Source of the DNA: Brachynemurus nebulosus
Taxonomy: Eukaryota; Arthropoda; Insecta; Neuroptera; Myrmeleontidae
NCBI GenBank assembly: GCA_035578155.1
Contig: JAPWDM010000006.1
Location: 15,144,305 to 15,208,304, forward strand
Direction of reading: 5' to 3'
DNA: 64,000 nucleotides
A program made the translations under genes and the position numbers. This document shows positions 32,346 through 43,412 of this stretch, one piece after another. Each line of letters begins with the position of its first letter. Positions within the stretch are counted from its first letter, which is position 1. A model generated the notes under the pieces. The model ran no database searches, had not been told where the DNA came from, and saw only the letters and a program-made list of their open reading frames with translations.

Positions 32346-32449
32346 TTTCTAAAATTTGCGCTTTTAATATCTCAAGATTTCAGTCTTTCAGGTGTCAAGA
32401 GCATTCAGATATTTATCTTTAGTAATTTAAAATATTCAATAAGTATTAG

Positions 32450-33480
32450 TGTAGTGGTTAAAATTTTTGTGTTAAATAAATAACCCAACCCTGTGTTAAC
32501 GTAATATTTAGTGTTTGTGTTTGTGTGAAATGAAAATATTAACAAAAATTTTGATTTAACAAAATTAAAATGTTAATCTGTTTTTAACAACACACAAATA
32601 ACATAATGTTTGTGCAAAATGCGAAAGAATGTCATAAATACACTTATTTGTGTATTTACAACACCAATAAACTGGTTTCGCTCGCATCTATTGCTTTAGT
32701 TATAAGAGCGGGGGTAGTGGTAACTGATTCCATCGGTCCCATCGGTATAGCATCATTGCCATAATCATTGTAGTATTGGACACTGTGCGACGTGCGTTCA
32801 ACAGAAACATATCTATGTATAGAAGCAGATGAAATATTTCAAAATCAAAAGCGTATTCCTAAGGTTAAATTGGTTTTAATTATTTAGATATTAAATATTG
32901 GTAAATTAAATAAAAATATTATAAATTGAATTTTTTTCTTTGTTTGCATAATTTACTCAATTAATTAAAAAATTATCGAATATTCGGCGTTCCAGAACAC
33001 ATTGAAAGGGCAAAGAAGATCAGGTAAAGATGGAAGAGTAGTCGTTCCATCTTGCCTTCCACGTTCAGTTTGACAACGATCTTCACAATTTTTGGGTATT
33101 GTTTCAACATTATTTTCATCAGACCACAACTTTATAGAAATGTTAAATAAAAAAGTTTAAGTACTGACAAATTATTTTTTACTATTTCCTTTCATTTATA
33201 TAATAAATAAATAAAAAAAATTCTTACTTAAAAAAAAATAATATGCCAACACATTTACTGAGTAAATTTCTACATTCTAAATCAGTTTTTTTTACACATA
33301 ACTGTGGTAAAATTATAACTAAGTAATTGTGTAAAATTAACACAAAATGTATGTCCTGTTGTATGTCAAATCATTAACACAAATCTTATGTAAAGATTTG
33401 ACACATATGCTTTGTGTTAAAATAACACAAAAAATTGAGTAGACCGTTTTGGACATGTGAAATGTGTTAATTTTAAATAG
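32450..33480. repeat. AT-rich region with TGTGTTAA motif cluster
   Basis: TGTGTTAA or TTAACACA occurs repeatedly near both edges (32468, 32492; 33334, 33373, 33411, 33464), which looks like subterminal repeats of a non-autonomous element of about 1 kb; clean termini were not found. A minus-strand open stretch at about 33157-32970 (no start codon, ~62 codons, with KLWSDENNVETIPKNCEDRC) has more protein-like composition than its surroundings but no recognised match. Confidence 0.4.
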
Positions 33481-34112
33481 TGACAGCAAATTTCAAATTG
33501 AATAAAATACGACCTGTTCCTATATACTATTCCTGTTTACAAAATTAAAAATTACAATTATTCATGTTTCAACAATTTACACGAGGACCAAATTGCCAAC
33601 AACTAATATATTTCAACATCTTAAAGTTTAAAACATTTATCTTAATATATTATAATTTAATAGGAAATGTTAGGACCTCCTTTATTTCTGTGCCGGTTAC
33701 ATAATTAAATTAGAAAAGTTATCGGCTACGCACTCGATGAAGCACAATAATGGCTCTACAGCAAATACCCCATAGACAAGGCATACTTGATTATTAGTAT
33801 TTAATTTTAATAATTATAATCACAGCAGTAATACCTATTTCAAGTATCATTGAAATTATACATGATAACTAAATACACAAATTTACTTGAATTATTATTA
33901 TTATACGAATCAAGAAATTTCGATATAATTTATAGTGAGTATTCTATAATAAACTTATCTTGAAATTACTGTCTTTGATATAAGAGCGATTAAGTTGTAG
34001 GGAGTGTAGCGAAAATCGAACCGCAATTGACAAATTTTTTTTCACTCATCATTTACACGAGAGATTTGTATTTTTTTGGAATAAATTTGAAACAAATTTG
34101 TTGCCTAACAAT
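33481..34112. other. No gene seen
   Basis: AT-rich sequence without recognised features. Confidence 0.45.
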
Positions 34113-34116
34113 TTAA

Positions 34117-34739
34117 GGTAGGTACTTGGTTCGAAAAACGTTTTTTCAAAGGATTTTAACGAAACTTTTCTGGACACTTATTTAATTCAATACCAATAAT
34201 ATGAGCCTAAACCAAAAAAAAAAATTCACCGCCCCAATTTTGCGAAAAAACGGTTTCAAAGTTTTGTAATTTTAACACGGGCTCATATGGGAAGTTGACA
34301 TATTCACACGATTTTTTTTTTTTTTGAATAAAATGAAAACGTGTCAAAGGAATTTGATAAAAATTTAATATGTTATAAAATTCAAAGTTACAAACCATAT
34401 TTAATTAGAAATAAAAATTATTCACCACGCCGTTTTTGAAATATAATTTAAAACCATCATTTTACAACGTTTTTACAATGCTTTTATATTGCTACAACAT
34501 AAGTACGTGTAAATTTAAAAAATTCGTCAAGTGCGTGTTTTTGACACGCATTAAGTAATGTCACCTCAGTGAAAGTGTTAATTTATGATTTTTTGGCTTG
34601 TTTTTTAAGTACAGTGAGAATGACAGCCCTCTTGCGTTTATTCAATATATGCATGTACAACTCTATAATACAGTAGGAATACAGCCCTCTTGTATTTATT
34701 CAATATATGCATGTACAACTCTATAATTATTATATTATA

Positions 34740-34785
<46 letters not shown>

Positions 34786-34961
34786 TTTTCCCCCACTATA
34801 ATCACACAACGAGATTAATATGTCATCTTTCGGTGACATAAAAAAACCAGTGGTATACAAATATGACTGAAGAATATATTAATACGTTATTTAATTTTTG
34901 ATAAAAGAAAATTTTTTCGCTGAGCTATACTTTTGTAACTGACTATCCCGCACCAAATACC
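34117..34961 (+). mobile_element. Family C TTAA element, enlarged copy
   Basis: TTAA at 34113-34116 and 34962-34965. Ends GGTAGGTACTTGGTTCG (with a small duplication) and the complement of CGCACCAAATACC. The core up to 34505 and the last 100 bases match 46685-47141, but about 380 extra bases (34507-34830) interrupt it. These hold a family D piece, a 59-bp tandem duplication (ACAGCCCTCTTGCGTTTATT at 34627; ACAGCCCTCTTGTATTTATT at 34681) and an ATT microsatellite at 34738-34784. The frame 34207-34398 is family-derived noise. Confidence 0.8.
34738..34784. repeat. ATT microsatellite
   Basis: About 15 uninterrupted ATT/TTA units, inside the enlarged family C copy. Confidence 0.95.
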
Positions 34962-34965
34962 TTAA

Positions 34966-35604
34966 TGAGAAGAATTGTCAACTAGAAAAAACAATCCAGC
35001 TACGTTGTCATGTTTTTGGTAATATAATTGACAGACAATTCTTTTAATTACTTTTGGGTAATAAATTTGAATTGTCATCAAATCAGTCATATTTCTAAAG
35101 AAAATTTCGTTATTTTGATAGAAAAAATGAAAAGTTTATACCGAAATTTCTCTAACCCAACTAACCGTCTCAACTCACATCGCCTCGATAAAGTTACGTG
35201 TGGGAAAAATGAATTGTTTTAATTTTATAGCGTCAAATTTTGAGTACCTTAAAATCCCTAAATAAAATTACAGAATTATGAAACTGAAAGCGCATTACAG
35301 GTTTTTGAGACTGCTATTTTCATTCTGATCAAAATTAAACATGTAGAACCACGCGCGCATACAGAAGGGGGATGATCCCCCCTTCAATCCTGAACGGTGA
35401 TCAATTAAAACTTTATTGTCGTTTTTCAGTTATTATCTTAGTTATAATGTAAATGTAATTTTTTTTTTTTTTTGAAAAATAACATTATCAGAAAAAGTAT
35501 TAAGATGAAATCATTAAAAATTATATGACCCCGGCATGTTTGAGACCTTCATCCGCCTTTGAAAGTAAGACAAAAGCAGCTATAGAAATGATAGGAATAT
35601 ACAC
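34966..35604. other. No gene; family M-like piece and a G/C hairpin
   Basis: 35220-35340 resembles family M (ACAGAATTATGAAACTGAAAG and 'GGTTTTTGAGACTGCTATTTTCATTCTG' in part). AAGGGGGATGATCCCCCCTT at 35365-35384 is a compact GC hairpin in AT-rich surroundings. The frame 35028-35222 has no recognised feature. Confidence 0.4.
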
Positions 35605-35605
35605 A

Positions 35606-36000
35606 CACCGGCAGAATTAGCGGAACATACAAAATATCTGTAAAAATCAAACTAACCATTTAATTTCAAGAAAATATTAATCTTATTTAATTGTTCACTT
35701 AAAATTACATGTTCACAAGTCGATATACCTTTATTTTCGGTAGCAAAACAAGTAACCATATAAAATGGCAAATTTTTGGAATCTTATATCGTCTAAGAAT
35801 AATTTAAGTTAAAGATTATTTAAAAAAAAAGAAAATGAAACAGCGTTGTAATTGGGCCTGGTTCCCTCCGTGCTCTTATCAACGCTTCCATTCATTTTTC
35901 TATACTCAGCATGATGTTATCTATAGTTTTCTGGGACACTTTTTGCCATTCTTCAATTACGGCAGTTTGAAACTTGACCACATTGAGAAGAAACGGCATT
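35606..36000 (-). pseudogene. Tc1-like transposase, C-terminal relic
   Basis: On the minus strand at about 35993-35848: FQTAVIEEWQKVSQKTIDNI, then MLSIEK, a stop, then MEALIRARREPGP. This matches the C-terminal end of Tc1-type transposases, where an IEEW-x-IPQ-x-xIDNL-type segment precedes the last helix. The stretch 35606-35847 would be the 3' non-coding part, with a possible terminus ACACCGGCAGAATTAGCGGA at 35606. The catalytic region and the other end are missing. One in-frame stop. It is a different relic from 5060-5521. Confidence 0.75.
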
Positions 36001-36123
36001 TGAATTCGAAAGTGATAGACCTCTTAAAAACAATTACATCAATAATAATCTATATAATAAATTCTATGGAGTCATTTGATTCGTTACTTCAATATTATTT
36101 TAAGTAAGGTTTTTATATTTTTA

Positions 36124-36590
36124 TTACTCATGCGGGAAAAGTACTAACTTGGCGGACACATTTCTGTACGCAAAATAGCTGTTTGCCCACTGTACTCTTC
36201 TCACATACCTTTTTGCGTGTGAAAAGTAACTTTCCACACGCGAATTGACAATAAAACACGCAAAGCTGCTTCTTGATTTTTCATTTAATAAATACTTCAT
36301 AATTATTTCTATAGAAACCACCAACAAAGTAATTTAAACAATAATTAATTAAAAAAAAAAAGACGAACACTTAAAAATATTATCTTAAAAAGTAATAAAA
36401 ATGTCAAAAATAGTGATAATAATAGAAAAAAGTATGTGAAATTCGTAATAAAAAATAGTATGGGCAACTAGTGCGAGATTGTCAATTACCCCACTCAAGC
36501 GAATGAGCGCACTCACAACGTTCGTGCGCTCAACTTCGCTTTCGTGGGCAATCCACAATTTCCCGCACTTATTGCACAATATACTATTTT
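36124..36590 (-). mobile_element. Family J hairpin element, copy 1
   Basis: Inverted copy of 47466-47950, full length. One end carries a long imperfect hairpin (36471-36568) with GTGCG...CGCAC outer arms and AAGCGAATGAGCGCAC...GTGCGCTCAACTTCGCTT inner arms. The other end is marked by CTCATGCGGGAAAAGTACTAAC. A subterminal block near 36200-36260 has GAAAAGTAACTTTCC. The minus-strand frame 36385-36579 translates the hairpin and is shared with copy 2; see rejected items. Superfamily unknown. Confidence 0.75.
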
Positions 36591-37735
36591 TTTATGCGTC
36601 GCTAATTATGCCGGTGTGTGTGTATTATTAAAATGTTTGTGAAGATATTGTTTTTTCTTAAAATAGAATTTAATAATATTAAATTTAAAACTTATCATAA
36701 GTTTTATTAAAAAAAATTTTCCAATAGCTCTTCTTCTTCTTCGGCGGTGTTGCTTAGCTTGGTTGCTAAGTTCAACACATGAACTCAATATTGACTTTTT
36801 GTGAGCGAAACAGGTAAATAAACATATAAACACTTATTCGACTTTCTTACGAAACTTTCAAAGTAAAAAGCTCCACCTCTTCGTTTTCCCCCCCCCCCCC
36901 CCCACTTCACCTTGTGCACCACCTCTCGCTGTTTTCCATTTAAATTGACATCAAACGAAGAACACTGTCAAAGATGTTTCAAGATGTTAGGTATTATTTC
37001 GAAATAAATATTGTATTAACAGTATTAAAAGACAACAAACGTATAGTATTATAATATACACATTACACATATGTGTGTTCCTGTACTTGAATTATCTATA
37101 CGACACGTCAAAAATTTTATTTTTAAGGTCCCGTATAGAACAAGTGTTGTAATGGGAATTCATTCTGGGGTTTCGTTCTAATTCGATTTTCTTTTTGGTT
37201 TCATTTTTTGAAAGTATAGAGGTTTTAAAAATGTGACCTTAACAGGAAGGATAAAAATTTTGAAAATTTATAAAATTATAGCCATTTTAATAATCATGAT
37301 TACGGGGTATCGGGTATCATGATTTTGGAGACTATACATTCTTCAAGTTGGTCGACATGATATTTCAAGTTCTGTTTGTCCAAGCAATTTCGAATTTGGC
37401 ATATACTTTCAATACATGTTGCTTTAGGGTAGAGACTACAGATATTGTGAAATTATGTTTTTACCATTTTTAAAAAAATATACAATCTATGAAAAAGATG
37501 TTAAAAAAAATAATAATTTTTTCTAAATAGCCGTCTTTTGTAGATTTTTTAAAGTTCTTTTTTTGTATTGCAGTTCTTGCCAGAATCATAACCTTCCTTT
37601 TTTTCGTAGCAGATGAACACAAATTCTAAAATCATATATGTTAACCAGCACATAACTTTTTATGTCTCGCACTAACTTCGTGTTATTTCGGGACATATTA
37701 AAATCCTTGAGTGATCGAAAATTTGAGAGAGGTGG
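36591..37735. repeat. Spacer with poly-C run and family L piece
   Basis: A run of about 15 C lies at 36889-36903. 37245-37470 is the complement of the family L segment at 12540-12720 (AAGTTGGTCGACATGATATT; CGAATTTGGCATATACTTTC). A CTTCTTCTTCTTCGG tract lies at 36729. No gene. Confidence 0.5.
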
Positions 37736-37739
37736 TAAA

Positions 37740-38157
37740 TAATTATAGAGTTTTACATTCATATATTGACTAAACGCAAGAGGGCTGTATTGCTTGTGTA
37801 TTGTATATACTTTATGTATCTGTGAACTCTATGGTTTGGTAAGAAAACGATTAAGACGCCATCCAGTAGCAAGTAGGACTTTGTATATTTAATATATAGT
37901 ATAGCATCACGTCAAGTTACTAATTGTTGTGCTAGATGGCATTAAATGTATTAAATTAATAAATTATGGCATATTACTCTACCATCTGTTTTGCTACATT
38001 AATTTGTATGTATTTGTGTGTTAGGTGTGTGGATGTATTACGTATATGTGCACGTATGTGTCCGGACTGTTATATTTTAAGAAGTTTTAGTTATGACCAC
38101 TGAGTGAGGGACATTACTTAGTGCGTGTCAAACACGCACTTGACGAATTTTTTTACG
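37740..38157 (-). mobile_element. Family D element
   Basis: Complementary to the family D piece in 34510-34735: one end CAAACACGCACTTGACGAATTT at 38131, the other ATAATTATAGAGTTTTACAT at 37744, with the shared AACGCAAGAGGGCTGTATTG at 37778. About 220 bases in the middle are absent from the 34.5-kb copy. The end CGTCAAGTGCGTGTTTGACA + CGCAC resembles a repeat found in many insects. No coding frame. Confidence 0.6.
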
Positions 38158-38289
38158 TATGGCTATATTTAAATCGCCATAAGTTCTTGAATTTTCATCT
38201 TTTTTTTATGAAATTTTTGTTATATGTTGTTCTTTTAATTCCTAAATAAAGCCAAAATTTTTGTTCTCAAGACTAGAAGACCCCCTTAG

Positions 38290-38600
38290 TCAAAATTTAA
38301 ATTTTCAATAGTTTTACTTCATAGTGTTTATCAAATTTATTAATGTTGACTTGTTGGCTAAACTTCGTAGAGAACCATGATCTACGAACCAAACCGCACA
38401 ATTTCATCAAAAATGACTGAATAGTTCTGAAGACAGACAAACGGACAAATAGACGGACTGACAGGCAGACACGATACCAAAATTCTGCAGGAAGCAATAA
38501 AATGTAAAATGCGCGTTCACATTTTCATTCTGCAGGAAGAAAAATTGTAATATTTTGAAAGTGTTCGCAATACTTTCACTATTTTAGTAATTTTGGAAGC
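38290..38600 (-). repeat. Family A fragment
   Basis: CCAAACCGCACAATTTCATC, AGACAGACAAACGGACAAAT and AAAATGTAAAATGCGCGTTC follow the order of family A on the minus strand, ending at TTTTGGAAGCAATG (38590). The 5' and 3' ends are incomplete. Confidence 0.55.
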
Positions 38601-39085
38601 AATGAAATTGGTTTTTCGTAAAGTAAAATATTTGTTTGATCCAAAACCAAACGTTTCTCTTAATCTTCCAAAATTTTTACTCCAGAGTGTACCTTAAATT
38701 AATTAATTCTATCTTATTTTCTAATATATTTTTTTTTATTTAGATTTTGTTCGATTTCTCTTATTTCCATCGCAAAAAGATAAAAACTTTTTGTTAGATA
38801 ATAAAATATTGTACAACTCATTGGAATTTTCATTGCTTATATACTGACAAATAAAATTTACCGAGTTTGCTTTGCCGCCTTGTAAAATATAATCAGTGCG
38901 TGTAGATTTTAAAGGTGCAAAATAAATACACGAGATTTTAATTAAATATCAAAAATGTGTAGAAAAGGTAAATAGTGAAAAAAAAGTGAACATATAAATT
39001 AATTAATGCGAATCAACATTACCTTTATGAGTTGACAAGTATAACTTGGCCTTTGTACCTATACCAAATGCGCTGTAATTGTCTG
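38601..39085. other. No gene seen
   Basis: AT-rich sequence without recognised features. Confidence 0.4.
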
Positions 39086-39637
39086 TTAAGGTACCATCAC
39101 AGTGTGATCGGCCGAAAAATAGTCAATTTTCGCAATTTTTTTTCGGATGGATAGAATGGGGGAATGGGGATGAATCTTTTTACGATTAATATCACTATTT
39201 AACAATACAAAAATATTTTTCTTATTCATTTTTATTTATTTTTTATAATTATTATAACTTTTTGAAAAAAGTGTCTTTTGAAAAAAGGGCGGATATTAGT
39301 GCCCACAATTGCAGCCGCAGTTTTCATCTGGGGAAAAAAATCAAATAGATTATCAATCTGTAGGTAAGCCGCTATGTACCGATGGAGGTTTGTTTTTTGT
39401 TTTTTTGAAATTTCCAAAAATGGCGGCGGTTTGAATAAAAAGTCAATTTTTTTTAGTTTTCCGTGTGAAAAAATAGGAAGATCTCAAAAAAAAAAAACTT
39501 CCATAGGTACGTAGCGGCTTACCTTCAGATTAATAATTTATTTGATTTTTTTTCCAAATGAAAACTGCAGCCCGAACAGTAGGCACTAATTTCCCCCCTT
39601 TTTTTAAAGACACTTTTTTCAAAAAATTATAATAATT

Positions 39638-39822
39638 GACGTAAAAGCCCCCATTATGGAACGGTATCTAATACTGGAACAGTTTTGACATTTACTACCT
39701 GTCGAGCAAAGGATCGATGGTGTAATGGATAGCACACCTGGGTAGTAACCAGGAGATCCTGGGTTCGATTCCTGGCCGATCCGGATAATTTTTTCAATCA
39801 CTTTGTGATTTTTAATTTACGT
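39638..39822 (+). mobile_element. Insertion carrying the tRNA-Thr-like SINE, copy 2
   Basis: The boundaries are fixed by comparison with the uninterrupted family E copy. The segment starts GACGTAAAAGCCCCCATTAT and ends AATTTACGT; ACGTAAA/TTTACGT are short inverted repeats. The 3' part (39711-39818) is the same SINE as 11151-11257, with 73 extra bases in front. There is no clear direct repeat, so it may be a composite or a SINE with transduced upstream sequence. Confidence 0.75.
39711..39783 (+). tRNA. tRNA-Thr(AGT)-like cloverleaf, SINE head
   Basis: 73 bases fold as a full cloverleaf. Acceptor GGATCGA/CCGATCC (6 of 7 paired), D arm GTGT/GCAC, anticodon stem CCTGG/CCAGG with loop GTAGTAA (anticodon AGT, preceded by T), 5-base variable loop, T arm CTGGG-TTCGATT-CCTGG, discriminator G. 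The T arm and variable loop are typical of tRNA-Thr. The same body sequence follows it here and at 11151, so I read it as a SINE head and not as a working tRNA gene, though scanners would likely call it one. Confidence 0.6.
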
Positions 39823-39985
39823 TATAAAAAATAAATAAAAATGAATAAAAAAATATTTTTGTAATGTTAAATAGTGGTATTAATCGTAAGAAAAAATTCA
39901 TCCCCATTCCCCTTACCTATCCATCCGCAAAAAAATTGCGAAAATTGACTATTTTTCGGCCGATCATACTGTGATGGCACCTTAA

Positions 39986-40795
39986 AATAACGAAACTAAA
40001 AGGAAAATTTATTCATATCGAGATCCTCCTTTTCCTTCTCATTTCAATCGGTATGGTGGGTATCTACTGATACTTATACTGCTTCAATTCATCTTCTCCG
40101 CACTGCCAAGTTACATGGTCTTTGCTACACCTACATATGCGATATCTTTTCAAAAATTGTATTTAATTCATGGCTACGGATACAATATAGACAAAGCAAA
40201 TATGAGAAACACGTGTGTAAAAATATTATTTTTAATATATACGTTTTACGTACAAAAAAAAAAAAATTAATTATAAAAAAGAGTTCATTTACTTTTCAAA
40301 CGTGAATTGGTAGCCTTACTCCTAAATTTTGTAGTCCTTTGATAAATACGAGATTAAATTTTTAGTAAATTTAAATTCATAATATACAATGAGGTAGAGT
40401 ATGCAAAAAATATACCTACCCATAGTTATATGCTAATACTGGGGGATAAGCTTTATTTGAAATTCTTAGGTTAAGTATTTCTAATAAGGTCGCAGCTAGA
40501 GTCATGAGCGTCCACGACCGAATAATAGCTTTATGTCCCAAATTCAGAAAAAAGTTTGCCAAAATAATTATAAAATGTAACATAACTTTGAACTACCAGA
40601 ATGTTTTTTATCGATAAAAAATATTGTTAAGTTTTCATATATCAAAATGCCAGAACGGTTACTTTATACGAATTGGACCATTTTTACCCAAGGGGTGATT
40701 CAGTCAATATGATGACTGTTGAAATGATCATTGCAAACTAATCACTGGCTCTTGATTTATAAAAAAATTTGGGGGACAGGTCTACCCACACTGTC
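39986..40795. other. No gene seen
   Basis: AT-rich sequence with an A run at about 40253-40265. The last 40 bases (GGGGGACAGGTCTACCCACA) are the tail of family F. Confidence 0.4.
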
Positions 40796-41467
40796 AACTT
40801 CCCATTGGTTGTCTTTAAAGAATAGAGATTACTGTACATAAATAATTTTTCTTTTCATTTCAGACGACGCCTCCCCTGGGCCCCCGGTAGAGGCTTTGCC
40901 CCTTGCACCATACCGGGGGCTTCGCCTTCTGTACCTAAGGGTGGGGGCTCCACCCTTATCAAACAAATGATAACATCATTTGTTCTCAAGATATGCGAGA
41001 CAAAATATATTTCAAAAACAGTTTCTTATTTCGTTTTTTTTTTTATTTTTTTTTTTAAATTTTATAATAAAATACTGGTGTTTTTAACATCAAGGAAGGT
41101 TCCTTACGCCATTATATAATAATGTCATGTTAAAAAATCCATATAATCTATGTTATCTTAATTTACCACAAAAAACAAACCGCTAATCCAAATTTGCTGA
41201 AAACTTTATCCGGTCTTCATTTTTTGATTACACATCTAATGAAATTAGTCCGGAGTTGATATCATCATTTGTTCTCGAGATATGCGAGACGAAATAAAAT
41301 TCACGAACGAACGAAAGAACTAACGAACGAACGAACTAACGAACGCACACACAGACATCACGCTAAAAACGATGGATTCGGATTCTAGTGACCTTGAAAC
41401 GTGCAGATATGTCAAAATTAGCGATTCGTAAAATCGGACCCATTACAATAACTTCCTATGGGAAGTT
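40796..41467 (-). mobile_element. Family F element with GC island, copy 2
   Basis: Ends AACTTCCCATTGG (40796) and CCTATGGGAAGTT (41467) form a 13-bp imperfect TIR. A GC island at 40866-40960 contains CCCCCGGTAGAGGCTTTGCC, CCGGGGGCTTCGCC and GGGTGGGGGCTCCACCC. Further in are ACAAATGATAACATCATTTGT, TTCTCGAGATATGCGAGACG and a GAACGAACGAA tract at 41304-41345. The same blocks occur in copies 1 and 3. No coding frame. Confidence 0.75.
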
Positions 41468-41731
41468 AAAAATGTACTCAAATGTCCTATATTCTTGCAA
41501 TTTTATCGATAGAGGAGCCCCCGGCTTAATGCGTGTTTTCAATACGTATATTTGGCGAATTTTCTTTAAGTCGTTCTATTAATGATACTATCAGAAATCA
41601 AAATTAACTTTTTTGCAACTGCAAACGCTCCTAACCAATTTTTCAATTTGAATACTTCATGACTGTTCATAAATTTCAATTTCCCTCAGCTCTTGAAATA
41701 ATGAACTTTTTAAACTTTATGTAAACAAATA

Positions 41732-41941
41732 TTAAATAATATACTTGTACAAAAAGGAATCATTATTATACTCTAATATGAATATATTTTTGTCTGCCTT
41801 AGTCAACATTCTTAAAACGTTCTCATAACGAGGAAACACATATTCTTTAAGTTCTTTTATGTAATCATCTTGCCCCATTCCACCCCATGTAGGTACCACA
41901 CCAGTAAGGGAACTTTTGGGTGAATATACCAACACGTACAT
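41732..41941 (-). CDS. Unrecognised 69-codon frame, possible exon
   Basis: Reads MYVLVYSPKSSLTGVVPTWG, then GMGQDDYIKELKEYVFPRYE, NVLRMLTKADKNIFILEYNN. Composition and alternating charge look like a globular protein, unlike the F/I/Y-rich chance frames elsewhere. It is not part of any repeat that I can match in this window. No signal peptide or known motif. Upstream (41942-42170) is less AT-rich than average. It could be a gene fragment, an exon or chance; I do not recognise a family. Confidence 0.25.
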   Translation of the reverse strand: MYVLVYSPKSSLTGVVPTWGGMGQDDYIKELKEYVFPRYENVLRMLTKADKNIFILEYNNDSFLYKYII

Positions 41942-42669
41942 ATTGAAAACTTGAACATTATAACCTTATCACTTATCGCCGGGTGAAGTAAAAAGACGCC
42001 GACAATCTTGCCGACGATACTACACGGATACTCAACCTCACAAGCATATACACATACATGTGATTGTATTGGGTAATAACTGCTAACTCAGTACTATCTT
42101 ACTCAACTTCTGTGCTTGCTGTATGAGTGAGTGTTGTAAAATTGCTAGCAGATGTCAGTGAATGAGATACTTTATTGCGTTGTGTAATACTGTAAATCGA
42201 TACTTATCGATGTTAACTTGATTCTTCTTGTTCGTACATAAATTTCGTTTAGTCATTTTTTATGTAGAAATAGCTATAGGTGAAATCAACTAAAAATGAT
42301 GTAACGTCATTATAATGAAAAAAATTGTAATAAGTGAAGCAAAATAATTATACTATGTGCGTAGTTTTCTGTGTTTCTGCCCTTTTTTTAATTTTTATAT
42401 TGGAGTAACTGCAGTAACTTACGATTGTACGTTTCATTTTGCTTCATTTGTTGATGACGTCCAACCATTTTTACTTGATTTGGACTATATCAATCTGTGT
42501 GTCTCTGAATAAAATATTATTTTATAAGAGGTTACTTACCATATATAGTACCAGTCAATATCTTATTGAATTAAAAGGCATTAATACTGAAGATTAAAGG
42601 AGGCGTACCTATGAGATAACATGGAAATTTTTTGGTACCAGATGGTAACTTTCGGGAGCAAAATCAAAG
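41942..42669. other. No gene seen
   Basis: 41960-42200 is moderately balanced in composition, with CGCCGACAATCTTGCCGACG and ATCGATACTTATCGAT. No feature can be assigned. The remainder is AT-rich. Confidence 0.35.
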
Positions 42670-42921
42670 AAACTGTGTGAGTTTTTCGAGAGTTGCCATT
42701 TTTATTACAGCCAAACCGTTGATTTAATCAAAAAATTGTTCAAATAAGAGTTGTAGATATAGACGGGGGCAACCGATTGCTATAGTCAGGAGCTTTATAG
42801 CTCTTATGGTTTTCGAGCTATGATACAAACTTGTAGATTTTTAAATGAGACTATATATTAATTTTTCATAAAAATTTGGTTGTAATAAAAATGGCAACTC
42901 TCAAAAAACTCACATGGTATA
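42670..42921. mobile_element. Small fold-back element
   Basis: 42673-42718 (CTGTGTGAGTTTTTCGAGAG, then TTGCCATTTTTATTACAGCC) and the complement of 42877-42918 (CATGTGAGTTTTTTGAGAGT, then TGCCATTTTTATTACAACC) pair over about 45 bases. It sits directly before family F copy 3. The duplication is not resolved. Confidence 0.65.
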
Positions 42922-42926
42922 TTACT

Positions 42927-43412
42927 AACTTCCCATTGGAAGTTATTGTAATAGGTCCGATTTTGCGAATCACTAATTTGGACATATTATGTCCACGTTT
43001 CAAGGTCACTCGAATCCGAATCCATTGTTTTTAGCATAACATCTGTGTATGCGTTCGTTAGTTCATTCGTTCGTTCGTTCGTGAATTTTCTTTCGTCTCG
43101 CATATCTCGAGAACAAATGATGATATCGATTCCGGATCAATTTCATAAAAATACTAAAAAATAAAGACCGGATTTAGTTTTTAGTAAATTCGGATTAGTG
43201 ATTTGTTTTTTATAATAAAAAAAAAAAAAAACGAAATTAACTTTTTGTGAAAGATGTTTTGCCTCGCATTTATCAAGAAAAAATGATGCCCCCAGTGGGG
43301 TGTAAGGTGCATAGTCCCTGTCAGGAGTTCTGGGGGAGAAGCCTACTGAAATTAAAAAAAAATTATATATATACAGTAGTCTCTAATCTTCAAGGGCACC
43401 AAATGGGAAGTT
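42927..43412 (+). mobile_element. Family F element, copy 3
   Basis: Ends AACTTCCCATTGG and CAAATGGGAAGTT. Same internal order as copies 1 and 2: AATCCGAATCCATTGTTTTT, GTTCATTCGTTCGTTCGTTC, CATATCTCGAGAACAAATGA, then a reduced GC island at 43286-43345 (GCCCCCAGTGGGGTGTAAGG). The island is shorter and has lost several hairpins compared with copy 2. Confidence 0.75.

Larger units (their letters stand above)
39090..39981. mobile_element. Family E TTAA fold-back, copy 2 with insertion
   Basis: TTAA at 39086-39089 and 39982-39985. Ends GTACCATCACAGTGTGATCG and the complement of CGATCATACTGTGATGGCAC; arms extend more than 250 bases. Compared with 14517-15186, a 185-bp segment (39638-39822) is inserted in the right arm, between AATTATAATAATT and TATAAAAAATAAA. 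The frame 39232-39417 is arm-derived. Confidence 0.85.

Noticed and set aside
36385..36579. Frame sharing AHESEVERTNVVSALIRLSG with 47446-47703
   Set aside because: The shared peptide is the translation of the family J hairpin in two inverted copies. Similarity is explained by DNA-level repeat identity; the frames diverge right outside the hairpin.
39711..39783. A functional tRNA-Thr gene
   Set aside because: The cloverleaf is good, but a SINE body follows that is shared with 11151-11257, the acceptor is not that of a typical tRNA-Thr, and the copy lies in an inserted segment.
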